Below are positions 1-9,324 of a DNA stretch of 26,604 bases, in pieces. Source of the DNA: a virus. Location of the stretch: positions 1 to 26,604 of the IMG/VR virus record IMGVR_UViG_3300044655_001469. One strand, 5' to 3'. A model generated the notes under the pieces. That model did no database searches. It was not told where the DNA came from and worked only from the letters and a program-made list of their open reading frames with translations. Within the stretch, counting starts at the first letter, position 1. Every line of letters begins with the position of its first letter. The translations under genes were made by a program, and so were the position numbers.

Positions 1-14
1 TCAGAGTAAGTATT

Positions 15-3000
15 ATGGCTAATCTCGGTCCGTTATATCAGAACCAAACATACAGCAACCTATTACAGATTGATGGGGGGCTAAGCGCTGACCTGAAGAA
101 AGTGCTGGATGGTGATGGTAACGAATCCGGGTTATCCCTGAGCTTTACAGCAGCCAGTATCACGGGTCTAGTATCAGAATCAGCTAATAACCTATACGGG
201 GGAGCTGCTGGTACCATCCCTTATCAGTCATCCTCTAATAACACGGCGTTTACTACGGCTGGCCCTGTTGGTTATGTACTGTCTTCTAACGGTACTCTCC
301 CGCCGACATGGGTCAATACTATCCCATTTTCCTCATTTGCGGCACAGGCGACCAACATCGGCGGCGGTGGCTTAGGTCAGCTTCCATATCAGGCTGATCT
401 CAATAGCACCTCTTTTGTACCTGCTGGTACTCCTGGACAGGTACTAGTCTCTGGTGGCCTATCTGCTCCTTTTTGGAGCAATTCAGTCCCGGCTGCTGGG
501 ACAGCCGGTACTGCTAACGCTGTCTTAGGCGGGGTAGCTGGCAACCTCCTGTATCAGTCAGGCGTTAATACTACCAGCTATGTCACCAATGGCCTGAATG
601 GGCAATATCTGCGCTCTCAGGGCGCTCTAGCGCCTATCTGGGACACTCTAACAGCGGGTGACGTGGGTGCTGTTGCAGCGGATGGCAGTATCGCCATGAC
701 CGGCGCACTGAATTTAGGCTCTAACCGCATTCTTAATGTTGCACCCCCCGCCATAGGCACTGATGGCGCTAACAAGGACTATGTGGACGCGGCTGCTACA
801 GGCCTGAAGATCAAGACGGCGTGTCGAGCGGCTACAACGGCTAACATCACCCTTTCCGGCCTACAAACGGTTGACGGTGTGGCGCTTAACAACCTTGATC
901 GAGTGCTAGTCAAAGAGCAGGGCGCACCTGCAACTAACGGCATCTACTTGGCCGTTTCTGGTGGTCCGTGGACCAGAACAGCCGACGCTGACACATGGAG
1001 CGAACTGTACGGCGCAACGGTATTCATCACCAACGGTACCGTCAACGCTAATAGCACATGGGCGGCTACAATCCCTTCTAGCGGTGTGTTAGGCGTAGAT
1101 GAGATAAGATTCGCGCTATTTGGTGCGTCCGCGTCATATACTGCCGGTACAGGTCTGAATCTCATAGGCTCTCAATTCTCACTTGCAACCCCTGTCACTG
1201 TCTCGAATGGCGGCATAGGCGTAAGCACGATTACAGGCATCCTCAAGGGTAATGGTACCAGTGCTATATCGACGGCCACAGCCGCCGATATAGTCGGGGC
1301 TATTGGTGCTACTACGGTACAGAACGCGACAACCGCAGCTACCTGTACAGGGAATGCCGGATCAGCCACGGTCTTAGCAACCGCTCGAACCATTAACGGC
1401 GTGGCGTTTAATGGATCAGCCAATATAAGTATTGAGTCTGGAACCCCTAATACGCTGTCCTTTAGCGCGAGTGGCACTGGTATAAGCCCCGGTGGGTCAT
1501 GGCGCGGGCTAACTGACGTAACCGTTTCTTATAACTCGATTGGCGCTGCTGCGCGTGACGGCTCAAATGTAACCAGTGTTACCCCTTGGAATATTGACAT
1601 TGGCGGTAGAGCTATTGGACTGGCATCCGGTATTATTCTTCCAGCCACACAAGGCGGCACAGGGTACGGTACAAGCTCTCCATACACGGCGGGAAGCCTC
1701 CTGTATGCGTCAACACCGACCAATATAGGACAGATCAACCCATTAGCGACAAATAACAGGGTACTGCTTAGTGGCCCAACTCCCGCGTGGGGGCGCGTGG
1801 CTCTTGCAACCGACATGGTGGACGGTGTGTTGCCTGTAATTCGCGGAGGAACGGGAAACAATGTCACGTATCTCGGGAATGCGGCTATCTATACCAATCC
1901 CACCGGAGACACTTTAATTTCTGGGAACCTGCCGGTAGCCTCTGGTGGGACCGGCGCTAATAATGCGGCACAAGCTAGGTTTAATCTGGGCAGCACGATT
2001 TTGGGCGGCAATCTCTTTACCATCCCGAATCAGGCCGCAATTACTTTCCCAAGATTCAACGCCGATAATACTGTTTCAGCGTTAAGCGCTCCTGACTTTA
2101 GAGCGGCTATTGGTGTGGGGACTGGAACTGGTACAGTCACCTCAGTGGGATTATCTGCACCTATTGGCTTAACCGTGTCTGGCTCTCCTATTACGGGAGC
2201 AGGTACATTAGCCCTGACATATACCGCTGGATACTCTATCCCAACAACAGCAAAACAGGCTGAATGGGATGCTGCTTTTACTCAGAGATTGCAATGGGAT
2301 GGTGGAGCCACTAATTTAGTCGCTGCAACAGGCCGAGCATCCTTGGGATTAGGCAATATTGCTACGATTAACACCACAGGCTCAACCACTAACTTCCTGC
2401 GTGCTGATGGGACTTGGCAAGCACCAACCGCAGCCTCTACAGGATGGACTTTAAGCGGTACAAATACATATACGAATAATGCCATTTTGCAAGGGCTTAC
2501 AGCCCCGGTTGCTAATGATGTTTTCCAGTATATTTCTTGTCAGCTTGCGGGGAAAGCCGGTGATGTTGGCGGCAATTTAGGCTTAATACAATATTCAAAT
2601 GACGCTAGTTGTTCATTTTTGACATTTGGTAAAAGTCGTTCCACTATAAAAGGGGAAAACTTTACTCGAACCATTGATGGGGACGATTTAGGGGAGATCA
2701 GGTTTTCAGGAACGACTGGATCAGGGTTTAGCTCAGGTGGGTTTACCACGTCCATTGTTGAAAACATGGACACTGATGCAAAAATTTGCATGACCTACAA
2801 TATATGGACAAGAAGTAGATCATTTGCCAACTACCAGATCAATACAGCTAATGCCACAGACGGGCATTTTATAGTCAATCCTAGTGATTTTGCGCCACAG
2901 CGCACAGTGCCACCATCGACTGACCCCAATCAAGTTATTGCATTTGTAAACCCCAATAATGGTCGGTTTATGCTTGGAACCAAGCAGATTCCGACTTTTA

Positions 3001-3782
3001 CCATGTGCGCGGCTATTCATCCCGCTTACCAAAACAGAAGCGTACCGTGTCAAGCAGCAACAACGGCAAACATTACCCTATCGGGTGTGCAAACTATTGA
3101 TGGGGTTGCGCTTGGGGTCAATGGGATTGTTTTGGTTAAAAACCAAATAACGTCATCGCAAAACGGAATATATCGCGTTCAGAGTGGCGCATGGACTAGA
3201 TACAACGAAACAAACGGGACTGGCAATTATACTGTTTGGACTGGATTTTATTCAGGGGGAAGATCGGCTAGATTCCACGTCTATTTTGGAACAACAAACA
3301 AGCAACAAGATTTCGTATTCTCAGGCGCAACAACCGGAACGGTAGGCAGCACAGCCATCACGTTTGCGAACGCTGATAGATGGGATTTTGGACCCGACAC
3401 AAACCATGATTTTTTGGCCACATACTGGGACGGCAGCGCGTTTGCAGGTCAAAAAATACAACGGACTAGTCCAGCATCAGGGTGGGTGAACTATTCTGAT
3501 GAACGAGTTAAAACCATAGTTTCTGACATTGAGAATGCAACTGCAAAGGTGTCTGGCTTGCGCAGCGTCATCGGGTACATGAATAATGACTCAAAACAGG
3601 TAAATATACCTATGCTGATTGCCCAAGACGTGCAACAAGTGTTACCGCAGGCAGTATTTGAAGACCATGATGAAGATAAAACTTTGTTGTTGAGCTATCA
3701 ATCCGTCATCCCGCTACTGGTTGCAGCCATTAAAGAGCTATCAGCAAAGGTTGAAGCACTGGAGAATGCTAACAATGGCTAA
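15..3782 (+). CDS. Tail fibre with C-terminal S74 intramolecular chaperone
   Basis: A 1255-residue receptor-binding tail fibre. The N-terminus (MANLGPLYQNQTYSNLLQID) resembles the virion-attachment ends of many phage fibres. The long body is rich in Gly, Thr, Ser and Asn with recurring GGTG and GNLPVASGG-like motifs, as in repetitive beta-structured shafts. A domain of about 110 residues occurs twice, near residues 263-374 and 1008-1120, each with the signature ATTANITLSG(L/V)QT(V/I)DGVAL. Residues 1161-1255 form a Peptidase_S74 (endosialidase-type) chaperone: it starts with SDERVK, holds the AQDVQQVLPQAV motif and ends in a coiled coil. In this family the chaperone trimerises the fibre and then cuts itself off just before the Ser, here S1161. 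The stop overlaps the next start by 8 bases. The part after about base 2460 looks more A/T-rich by eye, suggesting a swapped tip. Only 14 bases upstream are visible, so the start is the first ATG. Confidence 0.9.
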   Translation: MANLGPLYQNQTYSNLLQIDGGLSADLKKVLDGDGNESGLSLSFTAASITGLVSESANNLYGGAAGTIPYQSSSNNTAFTTAGPVGYVLSSNGTLPPTWVNTIPFSSFAAQATNIGGGGLGQLPYQADLNSTSFVPAGTPGQVLVSGGLSAPFWSNSVPAAGTAGTANAVLGGVAGNLLYQSGVNTTSYVTNGLNGQYLRSQGALAPIWDTLTAGDVGAVAADGSIAMTGALNLGSNRILNVAPPAIGTDGANKDYVDAAATGLKIKTACRAATTANITLSGLQTVDGVALNNLDRVLVKEQGAPATNGIYLAVSGGPWTRTADADTWSELYGATVFITNGTVNANSTWAATIPSSGVLGVDEIRFALFGASASYTAGTGLNLIGSQFSLATPVTVSNGGIGVSTITGILKGNGTSAISTATAADIVGAIGATTVQNATTAATCTGNAGSATVLATARTINGVAFNGSANISIESGTPNTLSFSASGTGISPGGSWRGLTDVTVSYNSIGAAARDGSNVTSVTPWNIDIGGRAIGLASGIILPATQGGTGYGTSSPYTAGSLLYASTPTNIGQINPLATNNRVLLSGPTPAWGRVALATDMVDGVLPVIRGGTGNNVTYLGNAAIYTNPTGDTLISGNLPVASGGTGANNAAQARFNLGSTILGGNLFTIPNQAAITFPRFNADNTVSALSAPDFRAAIGVGTGTGTVTSVGLSAPIGLTVSGSPITGAGTLALTYTAGYSIPTTAKQAEWDAAFTQRLQWDGGATNLVAATGRASLGLGNIATINTTGSTTNFLRADGTWQAPTAASTGWTLSGTNTYTNNAILQGLTAPVANDVFQYISCQLAGKAGDVGGNLGLIQYSNDASCSFLTFGKSRSTIKGENFTRTIDGDDLGEIRFSGTTGSGFSSGGFTTSIVENMDTDAKICMTYNIWTRSRSFANYQINTANATDGHFIVNPSDFAPQRTVPPSTDPNQVIAFVNPNNGRFMLGTKQIPTFTMCAAIHPAYQNRSVPCQAATTANITLSGVQTIDGVALGVNGIVLVKNQITSSQNGIYRVQSGAWTRYNETNGTGNYTVWTGFYSGGRSARFHVYFGTTNKQQDFVFSGATTGTVGSTAITFANADRWDFGPDTNHDFLATYWDGSAFAGQKIQRTSPASGWVNYSDERVKTIVSDIENATAKVSGLRSVIGYMNNDSKQVNIPMLIAQDVQQVLPQAVFEDHDEDKTLLLSYQSVIPLLVAAIKELSAKVEALENANNG

Positions 3783-4893
3783 GTATTACACCATTGACCT
3801 GCTGACCCCTCCCGGTAGCCAGCTAGGGTCTTGTGTCTATCAGGTATTCATCGAGAATACCAAGACACTGACCACGATCTATTCTGACGCTGCGTGTACT
3901 ACTGAGATACCGCAACCAGCGGCTGTAGTCGATAACAACATCGCGTTTTATGTAGTCGATAACTCCATAAGCTACGATATCGTTATCGGTGGCGGCAATC
4001 TTTGCCAGAATGCGTGGATATACAATATCAAGGACCTTCCCGGCACCGTCTGGGAAATGGCCGACACGCTATGGCAGAATAATACGTCTGCATGGGCGGC
4101 TGCTAACCCCGTAGGCATCCTCCCATCGTCAACCAGTAATGTCGGCCAGCTATACACGGGTTTGGACCTTGTACGGGCTGCTATGCGGTTAATTCAGGTG
4201 TCCGCCGTTGATACTGACCTGACCGCAGCGGAACTCGCTGACGGCATCCAATCACTGAACAGAATGCTGGATCAGTGGGGCGTCGAGGAACTGATGCTGT
4301 ATCAGGTCAAGCGTGAAGCCTTTCAGCTAAACGCTAACCAGAACCCGTACACAATCGGCCTAGGTGGGACATGGAATACCATTAGGCCTATTAGAATCAT
4401 TGATGCTTATCTGACGCTAAACAATGGGAGCATTCCTGTTGATTACCCCATGCAGGTGCTCAACTATGATGACTATAACGCTATCAGGCTGAAAACACTC
4501 AGCACTAACTTTCCCGGCTATCTTTACTATCAGCCGTCGTTCCCTATTGGTGAGGTGTACATCTACCCGCTGTACGCACCTAACGACCCGTCTACACAAG
4601 GCCCAGCACTGATTACGCTGACCTCATGGACCCCATTACCGCTGATTACTGATCCGACGTGTTATATTGAGTTACCTCCGGGTTATTGGGCTGCATTGGT
4701 TTATAACCTTGCTGTTGCGCTGGCAATGGAGTATCAATTCGACTTGCGCCCAGACGTAATCGCTATGGGGCAAAATGCGTTACGCATTATTAAGAGAATG
4801 AACCAGCGTACAGTTACCTTGCAAACTGATACCGCGCTAATGTCAAGTAGGTTCTTGCGCTATAATATTTACTCGGATAGCACTGGAAGATAA
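3775..4893 (+). CDS. P22 gp4-like head-tail adaptor with extra N-terminal domain
   Basis: A 372-residue protein. Residues from about 128 on match the phage gp4-like adaptor family: DLVRAAMRLIQV, then LNRMLDQWGVEELMLYQVKR, YTIGLGGTWNTIRPIRI, and a late LPPGYWAALVYNLAVALA helix. In P22, gp4 sits under the portal, closes the DNA channel and receives gp10. Here the adaptor is preceded by about 125 residues that P22 gp4 lacks. They resemble the small beta domain found at the N-terminus of phage fibres (TIYSDAACT, Pro-rich turn, YDIVIGG), and a related domain opens the protein at 13880. The start is the ATG overlapping the fibre stop by 8 bases; an upstream in-frame ATG lies inside the fibre gene and is less likely. 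The TAATG overlap with the gp10-like gene implies translational coupling. Confidence 0.8.
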   Translation: MAKYYTIDLLTPPGSQLGSCVYQVFIENTKTLTTIYSDAACTTEIPQPAAVVDNNIAFYVVDNSISYDIVIGGGNLCQNAWIYNIKDLPGTVWEMADTLWQNNTSAWAAANPVGILPSSTSNVGQLYTGLDLVRAAMRLIQVSAVDTDLTAAELADGIQSLNRMLDQWGVEELMLYQVKREAFQLNANQNPYTIGLGGTWNTIRPIRIIDAYLTLNNGSIPVDYPMQVLNYDDYNAIRLKTLSTNFPGYLYYQPSFPIGEVYIYPLYAPNDPSTQGPALITLTSWTPLPLITDPTCYIELPPGYWAALVYNLAVALAMEYQFDLRPDVIAMGQNALRIIKRMNQRTVTLQTDTALMSSRFLRYNIYSDSTGR

Positions 4894-6797
4894 TGCCAAC
4901 AACCACTGAACTCGCAATACTTGGACCGGGCATCTCAGGCCGGTCCAAGGCTATTTCAGCACAAAAACGGCTTAACCTTTACATGGAGGTCAGGCGCGAT
5001 AATGATAAATCCGATCTTGTCGCTTACGGTACGCCGGGACTCTCTCCTTTTGTTGATTTCGGTAATCAGCCAGCTAGGGGCATGTGGTGGTTTGAAGCAA
5101 TCAACACCCTGTTTATCGTTGCTTATGACCAATTGCTTGAGGTCCGTGGTGATGGCAGCTATATCGAGCGAGGAACGCTAGAGACAACGGCTGGCAACGT
5201 CAGTATGGCCGACAACGGCTTGCAGCTAATGATTGTGGATGGGGTAACTGGTTACATCTACACTCCGACAACAGGCGACCTTGCATACAGCCGCACAGGT
5301 ACGCTAGTCACGGTTACTGAGACGCTACACACTCGCAAGGAGAATGAGATTGTAAACATCGAGGGTGATGCTAACATCCCATCCGGTGCTTACATTGTCT
5401 TCAATCCTCCATTTGTCATTGGGACTAATGCCCTCGTTATCGGTACTGAGTACGTCATCACGGTCCCCGGTACAGCTAACTGGGTGGGATTGGGTGCTGA
5501 TTCAACCGCTTACGGTACGGTCTTTACTGCAACCAATACCACCACCACAGGTATCGGTACGTGTGTACCGGCTAATACATGGACCTTTTACACTGCCGTA
5601 TCAGGTGCGGCTACGGGTGACATTCGAGTCGTTAACACCTTCCGCAAAATTACTAATGCTTACACTGGTATTGATTTTCCTGTTGCTAATACCGTAGCGT
5701 TCATTGACAGTTATTTTGTCGTCAACGTAACTGGCACCAAACAATTCTGGCTATCGGGTAATTACGATGGGCTCTACTGGGACCCCTTACAGTATGCTAG
5801 CAAAGAGGCGTACACTGACAACCTTGAGGCGGTTACAGTCGATAACGGCAATATCGTTCTTTTAGGCACTATTTCACAAGAGTATTGGCAAAATAATGGC
5901 GGCTTTCCGTTCCCGTTCGCAAGGATATCAGGATCACCGACCGACGTCGGTGTTGTTGCTCGCTGGTCTATGGCTCGCTGTGGTGGGATGCTTTTCTATC
6001 TTGGTCGCACCCGCCGTGGCAGCTTATCGGTTTTCAGCGTACAGAATTACGCCCCTACTGTCGTTTCTACCCCGGATTTAGATTACCTCTTTAGCCAGTA
6101 TCAGAATCCCGGCGATGCTGTTGCGTTTGGGTATCGTCAAAACGGGCATGAGTTCTATCAGATTAGCTTCCAGACTGAGGGGAAGACATGGCTATATGAT
6201 GCAAGCACTCAGGCATGGTCCGAACTATCATCCAATGGTGGCCGTCACTACGCTCAATGGGGAGCGCAGTTCAAGAATGAGATTGTAGTTAGTGATTATC
6301 GAACTGGTAAACTGTATAAACTGGACGCTAACATTTATACTGATGCTGGCGATACTATTGTTAGAGAGCTGATTACACCACACACATTCTCTACCAGCAC
6401 GTTCAACAGACTTCACATCTACCGCCTACGGCTCGATATGGAGCAGGGTGTAGGTCTACCCCTATCCGAGTATCAATCATCTCAAGACGCGCTCGCTACT
6501 AACTTCGATCAAGCGCTGCTAACAGAGGATAATGCTATCATTCTCCTTGAATCTGATAGCACTGTTATCAGAGAGCGAACCAATCCTCAGATTATGCTAC
6601 AGGTCAGCCGTGATGGTGGTTATACCTACGGAACAGAAATGTGGATCAGGATGGGTGCAATCGGTCAGTACCTCCGCAGAGCAGAATGGAGACGGTTAGG
6701 TGTCTCTCGGTCTTATGTGTTCAAGTTCCGTATTACTGACCCGATAAAGGTCGTTATCATCGGAGCAGCGGCTTACATTGCACAGGCGGCGAAGTAA
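4893..6797 (+). CDS. P22 gp10-like DNA-stabilisation / tail hub protein
   Basis: A 634-residue homologue of the P22 packaged-DNA stabilisation protein gp10, the hub ring under gp4. Family features are the opening LNLYMEV and a GTPGL motif, then blades with IDSYFVVN, FWLSGNYDGLYWDPL, TISQEYWQNNG and AYNPLDLDYLFS-like stretches (here APTVVSTPDLDYLFSQY). The C-terminus ends in beta repeats (EMWIRMGAIGQYLRRAEWRRLG). It is longer than P22 gp10 (472 residues). Part of the excess is an inserted module near residues 178-225 (VIGTEYVITVPG, then YGTVFTATNTTTTGIGT). This is a Thr/Gly-rich motif seen in many phage virion proteins. It follows the gp4-like gene by TAATG and precedes the ADP-ribosyltransferase-like gene by TAATG. 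Family call is confident; the exact fold of the insert is inference. Confidence 0.85.
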   Translation: MPTTTELAILGPGISGRSKAISAQKRLNLYMEVRRDNDKSDLVAYGTPGLSPFVDFGNQPARGMWWFEAINTLFIVAYDQLLEVRGDGSYIERGTLETTAGNVSMADNGLQLMIVDGVTGYIYTPTTGDLAYSRTGTLVTVTETLHTRKENEIVNIEGDANIPSGAYIVFNPPFVIGTNALVIGTEYVITVPGTANWVGLGADSTAYGTVFTATNTTTTGIGTCVPANTWTFYTAVSGAATGDIRVVNTFRKITNAYTGIDFPVANTVAFIDSYFVVNVTGTKQFWLSGNYDGLYWDPLQYASKEAYTDNLEAVTVDNGNIVLLGTISQEYWQNNGGFPFPFARISGSPTDVGVVARWSMARCGGMLFYLGRTRRGSLSVFSVQNYAPTVVSTPDLDYLFSQYQNPGDAVAFGYRQNGHEFYQISFQTEGKTWLYDASTQAWSELSSNGGRHYAQWGAQFKNEIVVSDYRTGKLYKLDANIYTDAGDTIVRELITPHTFSTSTFNRLHIYRLRLDMEQGVGLPLSEYQSSQDALATNFDQALLTEDNAIILLESDSTVIRERTNPQIMLQVSRDGGYTYGTEMWIRMGAIGQYLRRAEWRRLGVSRSYVFKFRITDPIKVVIIGAAAYIAQAAK

Positions 6798-8632
6798 TGG
6801 CAACACTTGCAGAACTGTTGAAAAATCTTATCCCCGAGCAACAGCATTATATTGCTAGATTGGTTGCTTCTTTGCCTGAAACTGAGGGGGGGTTAAACCT
6901 TCCGTTATCTAATACAGCGATGGATCGCGCAAAAGCAATGGGTGGAATTGACGTGTATCATGGAACTGCCCATGATATACGCAACATTGATCCTAAATTG
7001 TTTGGTTCTAGCACGGGCGCTGAAAGCGCAAAAAAGGCATTTTGGACAGTTAGCGATCCAAATACAGCTAGAGGATATGCTGAATATGCCGCAAGGGACG
7101 TGCCTATTAAAAAATTACTTGCTTTAGCTGAAAAAGCAGAAAAAAAAGGCGATTGGGACTTATATGACGATTATATTCGTCAAGCAGAAGAATATGAAGC
7201 GGCAATGGCAAAAGAGCCATTAGCTGGACAGAATATTATGCCATTAGTTCAATTAGGACCCAAAAAACTTACTAAAGATTTAGGTGGTGCTGAATTTACA
7301 GACGTACAGTCAGAGATTAATCAATACTTAAATAAAGCAAAATCATCGGGGGCAAGTGAAGCGGTATTACAAAACCTTGCCGATGACGTGTATTTTTCAG
7401 GTAGGCCAGCAACCCATTACGCTACATTTAAACCCGAATCATTACGTTCTCGCTTTGCTGCATTCAATCCTTGGCGCAAGCATGAGGCTGATCTTCTAGC
7501 ATCACATCCACTAGCCTCTGCTGGTGCTGCGTTAGCTGCTACAGGCGGTCTATCTGGAATGGCGCGAGATTACTTGGGTCAACCGCATGACCCCGGCAAC
7601 CTTTATGCCCAATATGGGATGGATGCTCCCATGACTCGCGGAGAGGCTCTGAAAGGCGCTGTAAGCGCTATTCCCGGCATAGGTGAGGTGTTATCAGGGG
7701 TAGAGGGATTACAAGCCGCTACAGAAGGGAAATGGGGTGAAGCAGGGTTAGGTGCATTAGGCGCTGCTGGGCTAGTGCCTATGGGCGGTCTTGGAGGAAT
7801 GATTCGTGCTTCACACGGATCACCTCATGCGTTTGATAAATTTCAAACCAGCAAGATCGGCACAGGTGAAGGAGCGCAAGCGTATTCGCATGGGCTGTAT
7901 TTTGGTGAGGGTTTTGATAGTCCTGTAGCTCAAGAATATAAAAAGCAATTAGCAGGAGACGTGTTTAATGTTGCTGGTAATGTTTTTGATCCATCATCGC
8001 TACAGCACTTAAATGTAAGATCGCTTACTAATAAAGGAAATTTAGAGGGAGCAATCAATAAAGCAAAAGAAATTGCCTCAAGTGATTCGCCTGTTGCTGG
8101 GCTTGCTAAAAACGATTTATCTATTCTTTTAGATATTCAAGCAAAAGGTGGATTAACTCCAGCACAAGGCTATTTATATAACACGGAGCTGAAATGGCCT
8201 AGCGCAGCAAAAGAAGCCTCTGACCCATTGAGTCCAGAACATTTTATGGTGTGGGATGCGCCATATCAACAGCAAACACAAAACATTCAAGACCTGCTCA
8301 AGCAAGAGTATGAAGACGTGTTTAACAAGCGCTCTGGTATCCGTAAGAGCTTACAAGAACGGTTTGCAGCACAAGGCAAAGCGTCTCCTATGCGGTCAGA
8401 AATGTCACCGATTACAGGTCAACAATTGTATGAACATTTGGCTGCTAAATTTAACTCTCCTGCACAGGCCAGCCAATACCTAAGCTCAATCGGTATTCCT
8501 GGCATGAGATATTTAGATCAAAGCTCAAGACTGGCTGGTAAAGGCACACAGAACTATGTTGTGTATGATGAAAACATTCCTGAAATTGTCACCAGAAACA
8601 ATATGAGCTTGTCTGGTTTGCTACGCAAATGA
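6797..8632 (+). CDS. Polyvalent protein with two ADP-ribosyltransferase-like domains
   Basis: A 611-residue protein with two domains of the ART type found in phage 'polyvalent' proteins. Domain 1 starts at IDVYHGTAHD (His55), continues through FWTVSDPNTARGYAEYA (83-97) and closes with THYATFKPESLRS (206-218). Domain 2 starts at RASHGSPHAFDKF (His340), has IGTGEGAQAYSHGLYF (354-369) and closes with RYLD and NYVVYDENIPEIV (586-598). Between them (about 236-335) lies a Gly/Ala-rich hydrophobic stretch. In the family these domains are thought to move ADP-ribose from NAD+ onto targets. Its place among virion and ejection genes suggests it is packaged and delivered with the DNA; this is inference. 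It may instead be structural or catalytically dead. Parts of the gene, such as 6930-7400, look richer in A/T than neighbours, hinting at separate origin. Coupled on both sides by TAATG and ATGA. Confidence 0.75.
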   Translation: MATLAELLKNLIPEQQHYIARLVASLPETEGGLNLPLSNTAMDRAKAMGGIDVYHGTAHDIRNIDPKLFGSSTGAESAKKAFWTVSDPNTARGYAEYAARDVPIKKLLALAEKAEKKGDWDLYDDYIRQAEEYEAAMAKEPLAGQNIMPLVQLGPKKLTKDLGGAEFTDVQSEINQYLNKAKSSGASEAVLQNLADDVYFSGRPATHYATFKPESLRSRFAAFNPWRKHEADLLASHPLASAGAALAATGGLSGMARDYLGQPHDPGNLYAQYGMDAPMTRGEALKGAVSAIPGIGEVLSGVEGLQAATEGKWGEAGLGALGAAGLVPMGGLGGMIRASHGSPHAFDKFQTSKIGTGEGAQAYSHGLYFGEGFDSPVAQEYKKQLAGDVFNVAGNVFDPSSLQHLNVRSLTNKGNLEGAINKAKEIASSDSPVAGLAKNDLSILLDIQAKGGLTPAQGYLYNTELKWPSAAKEASDPLSPEHFMVWDAPYQQQTQNIQDLLKQEYEDVFNKRSGIRKSLQERFAAQGKASPMRSEMSPITGQQLYEHLAAKFNSPAQASQYLSSIGIPGMRYLDQSSRLAGKGTQNYVVYDENIPEIVTRNNMSLSGLLRK

Positions 8633-9324
8633 ACTTCCCCAACGCGCCGTTCCAATCAATCATCACAGAGGCTAGCGGTAAGCTAGCGTCTGTGTGGTCG
8701 CAATGGTTTAGTCGTTTAGAGTACGTTATCAAGACGTTAACAATGGCCGGGAGCACGTCTGAGAGGCCCACCAGTCAGCTTTGGATAGGTCAACGCTACT
8801 GGGATAGTACCCTGAACCAATTAGTCGTCTGGAACGGCTCTCAGTGGGTGAGTAGTGCTGTGGGGGCTTATGGGTCTTTCTATGATACTACCGATCAAGC
8901 AGCCACAAGCCCAACAGTCGCTTATGCTGTAAGATGTAATAATACAGCAGAATCAAACGGTATCACGCTAGCAGACAGCAACAAGATCACGTTTCTGTAC
9001 CCCGGTACCTATAACATTCAGTTTAGCTTTCAGTTCGTCAATACTGCTTCAGCCGAGCATGAGGTGGATATCTGGTTTCGCTTTAATGGAGCCAACATTG
9101 ATAACAGCAACAGCCGATTTACTGTCCCGAGCAAGCATGGGTCTATCAACGGACACCTGATTACAGCGCTTAACTTCATCGTGTCCACAACAGCAAACAA
9201 TCAGTATGTTCAGATTATGTGGTGTACAGATAGCACAACTGTTTCAATAGAAACGCTTCCCTCAGACGTTGCACCGATTCGCCCAGCTACACCCAGCGTC
9301 ATCATTACCGCTCAACAAATATAA
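8629..9324 (+). CDS. Tail tip/knob protein (needle position)
   Basis: A 231-residue protein starting with FPNAPFQSIITEASGKLASVWSQW, split here as a short helical opener common to phage tail-tip and fibre proteins, followed by a RYWDSTLNQLVVWNG beta motif. From about residue 80 to the end the alternating polar/hydrophobic pattern (FLYPGTYNIQFSFQF, VDIWFRFNG, YVQIMWCTD, PSVIITAQQI) is that of a C1q/TNF-like jelly-roll knob. It occupies the position of the P22 tail needle gene 26, whose relatives can carry such knobs, but the long needle coiled coil is absent. The role as a channel plug or secondary receptor-binding knob is therefore inference. ATGA overlap with the gene before and TAATG with the cupin after. 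Confidence 0.6.
   Translation: MNFPNAPFQSIITEASGKLASVWSQWFSRLEYVIKTLTMAGSTSERPTSQLWIGQRYWDSTLNQLVVWNGSQWVSSAVGAYGSFYDTTDQAATSPTVAYAVRCNNTAESNGITLADSNKITFLYPGTYNIQFSFQFVNTASAEHEVDIWFRFNGANIDNSNSRFTVPSKHGSINGHLITALNFIVSTTANNQYVQIMWCTDSTTVSIETLPSDVAPIRPATPSVIITAQQI

Noticed and set aside
1172-1867. Leftward ORFs opposite the tail fibre
   Set aside because: Mirror readings of a Thr/Gly/Ala-rich repetitive gene with no ribosome sites or motifs.
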